A DNA stretch of 64,000 bases, taken from positions 3,911,040 to 3,975,039 of the forward strand of contig SMSO01000035.1 of NCBI GenBank assembly GCA_004764695.1, read 5' to 3'. Positions 33,078-45,800 of this stretch are shown here, one piece after another. The stretch comes from Schizochytrium sp. TIO01 (Eukaryota > Sar > Bigyra > Thraustochytrida > Thraustochytriidae). Every line of letters starts with the position of its first letter. Position 1 is the first letter of the stretch. The notes under the pieces were generated by a model, which saw only the letters and a list, made by a program, of their open reading frames with translations, ran no database searches and was not told where the DNA came from. The position numbers and the translations under genes are program-made.

Positions 33078-36000
33078 GAAGTACAATGAAAATAAAGTGA
33101 AAATGAAAATGAAATAAAAATGAAAACGAAAATAAAAATGAAATGAGAATGACAATGAGAATGACAATGAGAATGGGAATGAGAATGAGAATGAAATCAT
33201 GCCTGATTGCTGATCCGTCAATGAGTTTTAGGAATCGAGTTAGAAACCTGCTTGAGACTCGCTGGAATGCCATGGGCCTCCACAAACAGGCCCTTAAGGC
33301 GGCCTGCGATTGTCTCGACTCATCAGACCGCCTGCGAGGAATCAGCCAATTCAAGTATCCAGTATCCTAAACTTTCTCGCACCTGCAACAATTCTTTGAC
33401 ACTGAGCGGGAGTTTTTAATTTCCATTTCCTCTCTTTCTTTCAATCATCAATCTCTAAGTTTTTTATTCAACATTTGTCGTCATAAAAAGTTGATTTTTC
33501 GGCTCCCTCTTATGCGCCTTCTATCCGTAACTCTAGGAGGTGCAAAAACGGGATAAACCTGCGAAGAATCGACTGCGAAGGCAGCTACAAGAGAACTCGC
33601 GGAAGCATGCGCTGAGAACGCTCTTGTATCATGCCAAAACCACCGCAGACCCTCCGGCTTCTTCGTGCTGCCTATCTGCATCTATAGTCGCTCTATAAAA
33701 GCTAGCAGCATCGCAGATTACACTCCTCGAAGAAGACCTCATGCACAACATAGCACACGTAGGTACTTACTTACATACATACACACCCATCGAAAACCCT
33801 CCATCGCTACCATTTCCTAAGTACCTCCTAAGAAGCGGTGTTCCATAAAATAAATACGCACGTACACCTTTCCACAGAACAGAAAGATGAAAATGATAAA
33901 AAATTATGCTTTTCATACATACTGCCTACGATTAGAAGTAGTTTCTTACTCTTTAATGTAAAGTTTAAAACGTTTTATATTAGATAAATTAAATAATTTA
34001 AATAATTAAGTACAAAAATTAAGAAATATCAGTACTATCGCCATATAAAAAACCGAAAGACTCCTTCTGCTAAGGAAAAGTAAAAGGGGGAAAAGAAAGA
34101 TTGTCACGTGCACGCGCTCGCGCCCTCGCTCACGCGCCCGGCCTTCGGTTTCCTCGAGGCTGGGGCCCAGGCTGGGCTTTACAACTGCCCCTGCACCGAT
34201 TGCCGAAAGCGCCGATACTGAAATGCAGGCATTCCTCGGGACCCAGCCGCGGGTCTCGGCCTGAGCCACCAACGTCTTGGACTTCGCTGCGGAGGAAATT
34301 ATGGCAGGAGCCCAGCCGCTTTGGGGCACTGGCGATGTGTCCAGTGTGCCGCATAGACGACGGACAGCCAGGAGCGAAGTTTCATACTACACCTCTGCGT
34401 GCACACGTAATACGCATCAGTTGTTTGAGATGGTGTGCACACTGGGTATCATAGGGGGTCCGTGTGGAAGTCGGGGCTCAGTTTCTGTACCTTTGAGCAC
34501 TTTTTTTTTTAAAGGGACACTTTGAAAGCTTTCTTTTGATCAATTTTATTTATAATTGAATGACTGACTCAAATGAATAACAGTGAATAGTATAGTTCTG
34601 AGTAATAAATAATGAATAATGATGAACAATAAGGGGCTTGAAAGAAGGAAACTTCAAGTTTGCACGTGCCGAGGATGAACTATAAAAGCGTCTGTCTTTA
34701 GGTTGGAGCCAAGGTTTTCGTCGAGCTTAAGGTTGAGATTGAAGCTCCTCTTCGTCTTCGTCGCTCTCAGGTCATGTTAGGGTCTCGATGTCGAGGGTGG
34801 AAAGAAGCGATGGCGGCAAGAGCCTGTAGGTAGGTAGGTAAGGTAATCACGGTGGAGACCTCGAAGCTGCAACACGTGAATTGTGTTATTTGCTACCATG
34901 ATGCGCGGCAAATGTGACTTTGGCTTGCTGCTGTCAGCTCAAGTTTCTCGCGTTCGTCGATGACTCAGCAGATTTCCGGATTGCTCATGAAAATCATGCA
35001 AATGATGAGTGCAACTTTAAGGACAACAGGATGACGCCCCCCTCGCGTCGTGCGATTTTGAAGACTTGCGGAAAGCGAGTGAATTTTCATTCGCGGCGGT
35101 GGAATCTCTACCCAAGTTCGTGCCTGTTGTCTTATTTTGGTGCCTAGGAACTATCAAATCAAAATAGTCTTGAGATTTCTCCCAACTACACTAGTACTGG
35201 CTAGAAGAATACTCCGTTCGGCTCGATCGAACTTAAAGTCCCAGTAAAGTCCAGCTTCGCGCGTGCGGCGTGGTCTCACGAGGCTGCTAGTTGGTGAAGG
35301 CTTGGAAATGAGTAGAAGTCACAGGTTACAGCTCGCTTTGTTCTCGTTTGCAAGTTTCATGAAAAGGCTAAATTATATTGACAATTTTTTTAAATATTAT
35401 TGTTGCTGTTGCGGGGAGATTGAATAATGGCAACCTTCATAGTCCTCGCATTTCGAGTTGGCAAGTGATGGGCGTTACTTTCACATTGGCTTATAATCAA
35501 TCAATAGCATGTAGCACCGTGACGTGGTAAACTTTGGTTACTGTCCATGCCATCAGTAAAATAAGAATAAGAGAAGAGACGCGTGTTCCTTTCTTGTCGT
35601 ACCTACCTACCAAGCGATGGATGATTGTTTGCTGAGGAGTCCGACTGGCCAAAATCATACTTAATCATACAGAGATAAGTGCGGAATAATCAAAGAACGC
35701 TTGGTTTTCCTCAAGCTAGTATGTTGATGATCAGTTTAAGAGAGTGTCTGTTGCCTTTCCAGCACGCAAAATTAGACCAGAGTGCTACTGCACGTGCCAA
35801 TACATTTCTAAGGCGCTCTAGTTCGCATTCGAGCGCGCCACTGCTTGTGAGACTGTTGCTCTAAGACCACAGCATATAATTTGAGGTCTAGATGTTGAAA
35901 AGGTTCTTTACATCTTGCTTTTTGCTTGGGAACATGTTGAATAGAACTTGCACTATCATGCAAAGCTTACTAGAATAACTGAGTCTCGACGACGTCGCAG

Positions 36001-37646
36001 GTAGTTACTTCTTGCATTGAATATGCATCACAACACAGCTGAAGAGGCCAACAAGGTTCCGAACTTGGACAGAATGTTGAACCTTGCTTTTTTCATCATC
36101 CTGAAGGAACCCGAATGGTATGGACGATCGCTCGCCTCTATTGAAGGAACGATATTGCCAAGTAAAAGAATGCGTAGAGAGAGATAGTAGGTATCCTTTT
36201 AAAATTTCGAAAGAATGCAGGCTCCGGATTACATACTCCGGGCCAAGATTAATAAGAACACAATGAAGAGAGTAAAAGAGACGTTGCACTGACACGCGGC
36301 GCTACAAAACAATTCGCAATCGCGCCGACCTGTTGGAATTATGGGAGAGTTATTGGGAAATCAGTAACTCAATGTAGCAATTAGCACAAGTAGTACCATA
36401 GTAAGAACATCAATACACAGAGGTTTGCGTATGCCACATTGTTTTTTCGGTTCTATTCAAATTTAGAAGTGTTAGGTAGGTACCTATCATTTACACATCA
36501 TATGACATTACACGTAGACTAGCGCTCCCAAACCTTTTAGTCAAAATTTTATCCTACTCAAATCTTTCGTGAAATGGTTATATCCGCACGATAGTCTTAG
36601 TCAACACTTTAAAATGAGCATCCTGCCTCTCTTTGCCAGTTCTGTGTCCAATATAATTGCTGCACCCCACAAAAAGAAAGAGCGATCACTATCTTGTCAT
36701 AAGTAGATATTTGCGTCTCAACATGCTCTACCATTGCTATGTAAAACAAAACCACTCGCTTCGATGCAACCGTCTGCTTCTTGCTTGCCAAAAGCGCGTT
36801 GCATAAAGGATGCGATCTCGTCAACTAACTTGACAGCCGGCAGCTAAGAGAGTAACAATTGATGCTCCAATGAGTCTGTATAGCAAGGTGACAAAATCGG
36901 AATTAGGTGATTAGATTTTCCAAATGTAATTTCTAGACATAACTGGGAGCTGCAAAATCTAGTCGAACATTTTACGATGAAGACAATTCATGCACAGAAC
37001 CATGTTACTCTACAATTCAAGTCGTACATGACCGGGGTACAAGCCTATTCAAAGCTGGGCAAACCTCGCCCTCGCCGAATGAGATTGTGAGATGTATATA
37101 ATGCTTGAACAATGGGTCGGGCTGCAGATGCGACTAGTGCTTCAGCGCGCACCATGGAAACTTACACGTATATCACTCCTCCAAGTTTTCTAGCGGAAAT
37201 CGGCCTGAACGATTGTCCAAAGTCTGAGATTGCCCAAAGCAACAGCCAGATCCTTCTACCAACATACTCCCCAAGGCTTGTTACAAGTTCTATAGACATC
37301 TTGCCGCTGCACTAGACGGTGTGCAACACAACACTAAGGCGTTTTTATTGCAACCACTACGTATAGGCGTTCGACAACGCACAGTCTAATAATTCAAAGA
37401 CCAAAACAAGTATCTGCACAATTAAAGAGACGCTTCATCTGCTTTAGAACAGCTGGGCAAAGCAAGCGTGACGCTACTGACTGATTACGCACGCTGAACT
37501 AGGAAAAATATGTGCTCGTTGAATACACAACTTGACCGAAAAAATGAACGAACCGTGTCTGGTCATACAGTGTTGCCACTCCCCCCCCCCACCCCCCGGG
37601 TCTATGAATTTAGAGATAACATAGCAAGGACTATCTATGCCTGACT

Positions 37647-38957
37647 TTATTGGATTTTTGGTTTTGCATTAGACTTTGCGAAAGACAGTGGAGGCTGATC
37701 TGGAGGTCGCTTGCCGGAAGCTTTATTCATTAAAAGCCTTTTGGGGGGTTTCTCTTGAAGTTTGACAATCAAAACAATACGGCCCTGTTCATGATGGACT
37801 TCGTTTGCAAAGTCGTCAATAATTTTCTGAACTCGCTTCCAGTCTCCGCCTGCCAAACCACAGCCTATCAAATATGGAAATGCAATTACCTTCTGAGTTG
37901 TCTCTATTTTGACCCGCTTCAGACAATCCTCCAGCCATTTGTAACGCATCTCCTTTGTTTCAGATGTAGAGTTGCCCTGTCCTGGCCGATGTTGCGAATA
38001 TAGGTTGCAAACTGGCGGGCATACCTCAATCGTTCCGAGTTGATTCCATCCCTGTTCTTTAAATTTGTTCTTGCGCCGAGCATAAACATTGGAATGAGGA
38101 TATTTCCTAAAAATCAATTGAGCGATTCCACGTGCTCCTGTTGTCATTGTGTTGCACTGGTGGCAAATAAGACAATCCTTGTACTGATTGGGGATATCAA
38201 GTAAATCGCCAATGATTAGCTCAGCGTTGTAGCGTTTCTTAGCAACTGGCGGGGCATTCGCCTCTGCAGGTTCCGCACTGCTGTTCTTTACATCTTGGTT
38301 GCTTCTATCATCAGCAATCACTCCCGTTTCACCCAACGTAGGCTTTTCTTCCGTAGCTTCCGTAAGTTTTTCACTCCTTACCTCAACGGGTTGACCTCCA
38401 TCTGAATCATCATTTGAAGAAGGGGCTTGCGCAGTCTTGTCTTCTACGGTCTCATCAGATCTTACTTCATTTTGCATATTCTCAGCTGCACCGCCTTCGG
38501 GAGATATATGAGTCGGGTGAGAGCAGTCCGGCTGAAGTATTACAGGAGAGTCTTTGCTCTGAGATGGCCCATGGTGCGTATCTTCAGGTAAGTCTTTTCC
38601 CGAAACCTCAACTACGTCTCCGCTCTTCGAGTCTTCAGAATTTGGCAATACTTTCTGGAAACCCGTTCCTTCAGTATTGCCATTTGAAGGGTCAAGCTTT
38701 CTCAACGAAGAGGAAGACGGTGACGACGACGGTAACGACGACGGTAACGACGACGACGACGACGACGAAGATGAAGAAGTCTTCGGAATCATTTCGGTTC
38801 CGTTGTTCTCCTTATCAAACTTCGGATTGTCAGAGTCCCGTGTTCTCGTCAAACCCACGAGCTCATCGTGCTCGTGAGCACGATTTTTGCCGGGTTCCTG
38901 CGCCAGTACTGGAGCTTCTCGGACTTGGTCGACTCCAGCAGCCAAATCCCTGGGCAT
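37647..38957 (-). CDS. macro-domain (ADP-ribose-binding) protein
   Basis: 436 residues from ATG 38957. The open frame extends to 39134 without an ATG, and a strong acceptor (TTTCTTCTTCTCTGCAG on the minus strand, near 39040) suggests an upstream exon. The N-terminal ~260 residues are disordered, with a Ser run interrupted by Pro (about 38707-38780) and an acidic/Ser-rich stretch. The C-terminal ~170 residues form a macro domain: ELIIGDLLDIP (strand and adenine-binding Asp region), CHQCNTMTTGARGIAQLIF, LGTIEVC, and FPYLIGCGLAGGDWKRV, the typical second phosphate/ribose loop. Such domains bind or hydrolyse ADP-ribose derivatives; the GCGLAGGDW loop is like that of Appr-1''-p phosphatases and PAR/MAR hydrolases. 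Enzymatic activity is inferred only. Confidence 0.85.
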   Translation of the reverse strand: MPRDLAAGVDQVREAPVLAQEPGKNRAHEHDELVGLTRTRDSDNPKFDKENNGTEMIPKTSSSSSSSSSSLPSSLPSSSPSSSSLRKLDPSNGNTEGTGFQKVLPNSEDSKSGDVVEVSGKDLPEDTHHGPSQSKDSPVILQPDCSHPTHISPEGGAAENMQNEVRSDETVEDKTAQAPSSNDDSDGGQPVEVRSEKLTEATEEKPTLGETGVIADDRSNQDVKNSSAEPAEANAPPVAKKRYNAELIIGDLLDIPNQYKDCLICHQCNTMTTGARGIAQLIFRKYPHSNVYARRKNKFKEQGWNQLGTIEVCPPVCNLYSQHRPGQGNSTSETKEMRYKWLEDCLKRVKIETTQKVIAFPYLIGCGLAGGDWKRVQKIIDDFANEVHHEQGRIVLIVKLQEKPPKRLLMNKASGKRPPDQPPLSFAKSNAKPKIQ

Positions 38958-40209
38958 CTTCCCTCGTGGATTACAACGCTGCTCACGTGGCGACGTCGAG
39001 GGGACGCGAAGCCTCGAGGATTCTGTGTTTGTTTGGGATTGCTGCAGAGAAGAAGAAAGGTAGTTATACAAAGCCTTAGGACTGTCATAAGAGCCCACAA
39101 TGTACCTAATAAAATGATAAAGAGGAGGATCCAATAAAAGGATTTTTATTTATGTTATTTATCTATTTATTTATTTCATAAAAATTAGAAAGAATGATAT
39201 ACCTGAGATTGACTCAAGAAAAAAACAACAGCAAGATTGCATGATAAATTGCTGGATGGCATTATTTAAAAAAAGTAATGATTTCACACGAGTCGCTTTA
39301 TCAATGCTGGATTTTGTTATTCAGATTGCGCTTTTGCAAGCACCGACGACAAAACATTTGAAATCACTCAAATATACAAAGAAAGGTATGTGCAATCTCA
39401 GATGTAAAAAACCGCAAACGTGCCTGTTCGAAGAAAAGGACCGCAAAACTTCTCACATGGTCCACCATTTAGTGAAGCTGATACTCCTTTTGATTAAAAA
39501 CACAAACCAAGTGATCGTTGGAGCTCAACCTATCAGCACTATTCGCAAAGATATCAAACAACTTCTCCCAATTAATAAAAAAAAGCAAAGATTTGGAGAG
39601 AGATAATGATCAGCTTTCGTCCGTTTGATCCCATTGCGCTCTATGCATGTACATTTTAAAATGTCAATCGAAAGTTGAGAGGTTCATACAAGTCGTGAAA
39701 TAACCTCCAAACTTTTGCATGAATACCTAGCAATTAAGTAGATCCTAAGATTAATCACTGAGTCGTCACTTTTCTGGAGAATGGCCGTTCGCCGCTTTAA
39801 ATGATTCGTTTACTGAAACTACTTAATCTACGTTTTGGGGTCTACAACAAATAACAGCGATTCTAGGAAATTTTAGTTAAGTTGTTTCAAAGCTGCTATG
39901 GTTAATACAGTGGACCGTGTTTTGCTTGGTTAAAACAAGTTTGGCTGAGTGGAGACGAACAACTCGGAATGAAATCATATATGCAGGTAGCTTGGAGAGA
40001 AAACTGATGGGAGGTATAAAAAGTATAAACCCGTATATATTCAAGTTTGTAAAACCCACAACAGCAACCTCAAATGCGGAAGTTCCCTAAACCCGAAGGA
40101 GCATGTAAAGAGATATGGAAAAGGGATAAAATAGGAATTGTTTCATGGATGCTTACATAGGGGAGATGTGATACAAGGTTCAGCAGATTGAAGGATATTA
40201 GAGCTTCAT
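38958..40209. other. intergenic, 5' side of the macro-domain gene
   Basis: Up to about 39134 the minus-strand frame of the macro gene stays open and may be coding. The rest is AT-rich with TATTTATTTATTT near 39145-39175. A 121-codon Lys-rich frame at 39241-39606 (plus) has an ATG but no recognisable features, and I do not annotate it. Confidence 0.35.
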
Positions 40210-41034
40210 TTAGGCTACAAGTGATGGGCATTCCCAGCACAAGTGTCCTGTAAGACCACATTCGCGGCACATTTTCTCAGGCGATTTACTCGTATCCTTT
40301 GGCGAGAGAAGACCTTGCTCATAAGCTGACACAAGACGCTCTTCGAAGCAAAGCCCGCTCCTTGGGCCATATTTAAGGCTCCGATCAAAGTCCTTGGGAA
40401 GTACATAGCTGTCAAGCACATATTGCGTGACTTTGCAGTTGTTTGGGTTCTCGTTGAAAATCTCTCTTGGGCTCCGTCCGTATTCCTTTTGTAAAGTATC
40501 CTCCGAAACACCCTGAGGCTCATAATGTACGGTCAGAAACGTAGCATAAGGTAGCGAGCCCCGCTTCAATTCAGTCTCCTCCACAGTTTTGAGTGTCTTG
40601 CGATACGGAAATGATTCCACAGCCTTTTTTATTTCCTCTGGGCTCTTATTCTCCCTCCTTGAGTCAGCCCCAGGCCACACTTGATTCACGCTACTGTCCG
40701 TTCCAGATTCTGCAAGGTCTACGATATCATCTTCATCGTCACTGCGTACCTTCTGGTTCTGCTCCAGCTTCAGTTTCTTGTCCTTCTGTTGTTGCTGTTG
40801 TTGCTGCTGCTTAAAATGACTTTCAATATCATCTCGCGCCTCCTTGTAGTCCTCCAAAGGCTTACGCAGAAGCGGAATGCTCTGCTGCTCTGCGTCCACA
40901 CCGTGCGCTGGTTTGACCTGTTCCGCGCGTCGCTTCTTGCGAGCTTGGAACATGTCCATTATATTGCCGGAGCCGCTTGAGTTCGAGGCCATCTTGCCGC
41001 TAGCGGCCTTGCCACGAGCTTGAGTCTTCGCCAT
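40210..41034 (-). CDS. CCHC zinc-knuckle protein, unknown function
   Basis: 274 residues from ATG 41034. The N-terminus is basic and Ser/Gly-rich, then GNIMDMFQARKKRRAEQ, which resembles a PCNA-interacting or related short motif followed by a nuclear-localisation-like basic cluster. A Gln run (encoded by CTG/TTG, 40786-40812) and an acidic patch (DDEDDIVDLAES) follow. Residues about 150-250 look folded: FPYRKTLKTVEETELKRGSL, YATFLTVHYEPQG, DSYVLPKDFDRSLKYG. The extreme C-terminus is one zinc knuckle, CRECGLTGHLCWEC (C-x2-C-x4-H-x4-C). CCHC knuckles bind single-stranded nucleic acid or proteins. I do not recognise the family; a nuclear nucleic-acid role is inferred. It is downstream of, and on the same strand as, UPF2. 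Confidence 0.8.
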   Translation of the reverse strand: MAKTQARGKAASGKMASNSSGSGNIMDMFQARKKRRAEQVKPAHGVDAEQQSIPLLRKPLEDYKEARDDIESHFKQQQQQQQQKDKKLKLEQNQKVRSDDEDDIVDLAESGTDSSVNQVWPGADSRRENKSPEEIKKAVESFPYRKTLKTVEETELKRGSLPYATFLTVHYEPQGVSEDTLQKEYGRSPREIFNENPNNCKVTQYVLDSYVLPKDFDRSLKYGPRSGLCFEERLVSAYEQGLLSPKDTSKSPEKMCRECGLTGHLCWECPSLVA

Positions 41035-41815
41035 CCCCACCACAGGTATGGCCCGCTTGGGGGCGGCTGCTCGCTTTGAAGCACAACGGAAAGTCCACGC
41101 GATCCGGGTTTGCCTAGGTCGATTGTGCTTTCCATTCTATCTCGCATCATCTCCATAGATAACTCGTATGAGGTTCATAATTGCACCTCTGCCCTTTAGG
41201 TCCATTAAGAGTGTCATAGGGAACAACTAGGAGCAGTAATCCTAAGAATAGTATGTATGCCCCTCTCGCTGCGGTTTCACGTTTTCTTCATTGTTTGGGG
41301 ATCTTGGACCATGGTGAGAAATTGCAGAAGAGGCCTCAGCGAGAATGAAAATTTATGGAAATGAATTGGTTTGAAGATGATCATACAATATGACGATGTT
41401 AGGGTTTGCGAAATGGAGATGTTGCAGAAATAAACTGAGAGTAGGTTTTTGAGGCTTTGGGAAGACACAAACTGAACGGAACTCCGAGATGTTTGGCACA
41501 AAAGGCATATCTTTACCTTCAGAAAAAATCCTTAGCTGGATGCGTTGCAAGATGGAACATTGTGGGCTAAAGAAAGATTATTACCACCGAAGCCATGAGC
41601 ATAGTGCTTTGTGACTGGGCAGATGTAAAAGTAAATGTGAGAGTCACTTGAAAGTAAAGTTATGACTTTGAAGGTCTACTTGACACTCGTCAACTAGAGA
41701 CTATTCGTAGTAAAAGCTCAAGCAAAAATATATAAGATCTCTTTGATTATATGGGACAATTGGGATCTGGGACCTAGACATTAAAACGCAGATCATAGGT
41801 GAGGAGTGGGTGACA
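41035..41815. other. intergenic between UPF2 and the zinc-knuckle gene
   Basis: About 780 nt between two minus-strand genes. It should hold the UPF2 3' untranslated region and the zinc-knuckle promoter. No other gene is seen. Confidence 0.45.
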
Positions 41816-42542
41816 TCAGTCGCCGAACACACGCTGGTAAGCGTTGCTGCTGCTATTATCTCCACGATCCCGGTTGCGTGGAGGCCGAGGCTGGGCACTT
41901 GAACGAGATGTTCGTGTGCTCTGAGAATTTCGGAGGCTTGCGCCTGCGCCACCAAATGGATCGTGTTCAGACGTATTATTACTCTCCGACTCGCGAGTTT
42001 CAAACTCGACAAGCCTTTGCTTCAAAATTTGTCGTTCTTCTTCTTTTGCCTGCTTTTCCTTTTCCACAGATCGTGCGAGAGCTGTTTTACTTGGTATAGC
42101 AATAGTCTTTGTACCCACCTTTCCTTTGGGCCCACGACTCAACAATTGTAAGGATGACACACCAGGTGGGAGCATTATACCAGGTCCTGCTCGCTGCTTG
42201 TCAGCATCTGAGGAAGAGCTTATCATACCAGTTGGTATGAGCATGCGGTCAGAGTCAATTTTGCGATTAGCAGGTTTGCTGTTGGAGCGGGCAGTTTCCT
42301 GCATGAGAAGAGCAAATTCTTGCTCGAATGCCTCGTCCTCTGCAGTCTTGAAATGTACACTTTCTTCTTCATCGTCAAAATCTGAGTCTTCAGAGTCATC
42401 AGAGTCATCATCAGAGTCATCTTCATCAGAGTCGTCATCGGAGCTGTCATCTGAACCTTCCTCGGAATCATCTTCAGAATCATCTGAGACATCAGAAACC
42501 ATTTCGTCATCGTCGTCATCGTCATCATCATCGTCGTCGTCG

Positions 42543-42583
<41 letters not shown>

Positions 42584-42802
42584 GTCGTCGTCGTCGTCGG
42601 AATCCGAGTCGTCCTCTGACTCTTCGTCGCTTTCGCGAACATAGACTCCCGAATTATCATTCGTATCGCTCATGGCGTATTCCTCATCTGCTGACGCATC
42701 TTCATCTTGAGAGTCATCTTCGCCATCGTCCTCCTCGTCGTCATCTTCTTCAGATTCGCCTGAATCCTCTTCTTCTTCGTCATCCTCCTCGTCCTCGTCC
42801 TC

Positions 42803-42838
<36 letters not shown>

Positions 42839-45800
42839 AGCTTCTTCCTTGAACTCATATGCATCCTCTACAGGTGCTAAAGCCTCGCGTTTTGCAAGGT
42901 CCTCCTTCGCAGCTAATTGCATTGGTGCCAAGCGCTGCTCTACTTCAGCCAGAGTCAGTGGACGCTGTGCAACAGGACCTTTCAGCGCCTCGAACACATC
43001 ATCGATGGCAAAATCAACTTCCATGGGGAGGTATTCCTTAGATAAGCGATAGCGCTCAAGGTAAAGCCAGAATAGACTAAGGCGACCTGCGAATTCAGGA
43101 AGTGTAATGAAATCTCGGGCAAACATGAGCAGGTGACCCACAAGACGCAAGCGGAAACCTTCAAAGGGGGGATCTGCTGAATAGGGAACACGTGGGTGGA
43201 ATTGAGCTGCATCGTTTTCTACACAACCACCTGGCCAAGGTCCACGCGGACGCCGTTCTCGAATTTCTACGGAGTCCTCACCATATTCGGCAGGCCATGG
43301 CAATGCATGCCCATGATGCAAGACCAAATAAAGCACATCAAACAGTGAATTAATATCCACAATGCGGTAATTGAAAAGTTCGGCCAATAGGCGAGCACAA
43401 CCAAGTGTTTTTTGATACAAGGTTCGATCGTTGGTCTCCAAAGTTCTTTCGATCCTTTCCAGAGCAAAATCAGCGATGCAGATACCAATCTCAGGATATG
43501 AAGAAGACAGAAGAGCGAGGCAGTCACATACCTGATCAAGGGCAGACGCACGCTTTTTGCTTACGGCCAAAACGCATCGCGCGATAAGATTGATTGTATG
43601 TGGACGTGACTCCATGTCCCATCGCAGTTTCTTTAGCATCTTAACAACAAAAGAAATCTGCTCCCGCTGACGCGTCTTACGGCTTCGCCGGACAGAGCGA
43701 CTGCGGCGCCCGCCTACTTCGCCATTTGCATTGGCAAGGCGCTCCAGCTCCACAAAATGATTGCGATCTAGATCACTACCAAGATATTCAAACAATAAAT
43801 ATCGGATGAAGCGTTCCTCATCACTGCGCTCACGAGCTTTCGGAAGCTGCGATTTTGCAGGCGGTACGATGTAATAAAATGCGTTTTCAATCAATGATTT
43901 TTCTGCCGCAGTCATTAGTTGAGACTTTGAGAGCTCCACGAGTTGTTGTAGATACTTGGTCGTTTCTTTATGCGTTGCTTCATTGCGAAACAAGTAGCGA
44001 CCAGCACATTCAAAAAGGGCACAAGCGGTGTTCACATTTTGCCCACGGAAGTCCTTGAAGCAATTGGTCCACACAAAGTATGCCTTTTCTGGGCCTGCAC
44101 AAAGTTCTTGTACATGACCAAATTTGACAAGCTCGCCAATGTATCGGGCATTGCGAATGCGTGACTCAAGGCGTCTAGGATCATCTTGGCGACAAAAATA
44201 CTTGAACTCCCTTTCAAGGCTGCTCATAAGCTCTTGGCCAATCCGCGGGAAAATGGGCGATAAAATTGCTGCAATACGAGCATAATAGGGCAATAGTTCC
44301 AGACGACTCCAGGGAGCCCGAGTGAGCTCGTAAATTAGACGTTTGATCAAACTCTTAGTATGAGTGTGGCAAAAATCTATCGCAAAACTTTCCGTGGCGC
44401 TTCGACTCAAGCAGGACTGAAGTCGGCTACGAAGAGCTTCACTTTGAAGAGATGTTTGAGAGCCTTCCCTAGGATCACCCTCACCTTCATCCCCAAAATT
44501 GTCTTGCAAGACAAATTCCTCGTTGTCATCGTCATCGTCATCATCGTCATCCTCAGCAGGCGGCCCAGCTTGAGCTTGGGCAGACACTGGAACAGATTCT
44601 GTTGTCATTCCCCGGGGCGGTTGCGTTGAAGGGTTAGACGAAGTCGGTCTTGAGGAAATACTAAGTTGACTCAAAGCACCATCAAGTGTTCCCTTGCCTG
44701 AGGAAGAGGAAGTAGATTGAGCGACAGCCTCTCTTGCGGCTGCAGCTCGAGCAGATGCTTTCGCCGCGGCGTTTGCAGCATTTTGCATGGCTTCACGGTG
44801 GCTTGCTACCAACGCATTCGCTGATTTAGAGAGAAAGACACTACTTGTAGAGGCAAACAAAGCACCGGGTAGAGTATCAATCAAATCCGGAAGATCTTGA
44901 TAAAACGCGCGGGCTCCCTCGTCGCCGTAGGCAACTGCATCTGGAGAAAGATCACCTTCGTCACCAGAAAGGCCTCGCTTTCGGTCCCAAACTGCAACCT
45001 CGGTGGCTTTTTCAGGCTCCTCATTGTCTTCAGGAGGCGGGGGCTCCGGGGCAGCAACATCTGTAAGGTCACAAAGAACTTGGGCATTTTCCTGCATACG
45101 CTCAATACTTGCTTCGCGTTCTTCAAAGCTCTTTGCAACTCGTTCATCGAGCGTACCGTGATTTAGAATACGGTCCTTATTGGATTTCCTTCGTTTCTGC
45201 AAAGCCACTTGCTCGTTGTATAAACGAACTAGTAGACTAGACCGGTAGACAATAACCATTTGCTGGCAGCGCAACCTTGCTTCTGAGGGAATGCAGTCAG
45301 TATGCTCAGCTAAGAGCGGACCTTTTTGATCCTCCAGGCTGCGAGGCACAAACCCAGTTAGTTCTAGGCCTGCAGCTCGTAGAAGGCCATTGATACCAAG
45401 CAAGTTACTAAGGGCAAGATCTCCAAGCGGACGCTTAGCAAGTTCTGAGGACTCATCCTTTGCCCTCACAGGCACCTGGGTCATGCGTCTGAAAATCTTC
45501 ATTAGAAATGCCACAGAGTCTACAACGCCACATAGCACCAGCTCACCAGCCAATCTAAGAAGTACTCGGCGCCTGGCAATATCCTTGCCCTCCAAAGAGT
45601 TTTCAATTTTGTCAAACTCTTCGTTGATGGCCTGGCAAAGTGGCTCGGTAAATTCATCATAACGCTGGTGCATGACGCAAATAAGGCGCATCGTGCCAAT
45701 AACATCCTTAGTTTTGATAGGTGCATCCATCAAATTTGAAACAATTTCGCTCACGTAGCGACGCAAATTTAGTTTGGCTGCATCACTCGCGAGTTGCGTG

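Larger units (their letters stand above)
32220..37646. other. 5.4-kb gene-poor intergenic region with microsatellites
   Basis: Upstream of the myosin on one side and downstream of the macro-domain gene on the other. It holds an AAAC array (32601-32636), a GAAT array (33037-33077), AATGAAAA/GAGAAT purine runs (33085-33200), a GC-rich island at about 34110-34345 and GGTA patches (34831, 36475). Open frames here are short, lack homology and mostly reflect simple repeats. I could not support a gene, though small or multi-exon genes may be missed. Confidence 0.4.

Noticed and set aside
34101-34454. 117-codon frame in the GC-rich island (plus)
   Set aside because: GC-rich DNA lacks stop codons by chance; overlapping frames on both strands are equally long and none has homology.
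39241-39606. 121-codon Lys-rich frame with ATG (plus)
   Set aside because: AT-rich, no recognisable domain, no splice support. Composition fits chance in AT-rich DNA.
39948-39975. A-box-like TGGCTGAGTGG, possible tRNA
   Set aside because: No B box (GGTTCGANTCC type) or cloverleaf downstream.
42126-42644. Plus-strand poly-Ser frame
   Set aside because: Antisense of the UPF2 Asp repeat; no independent features.
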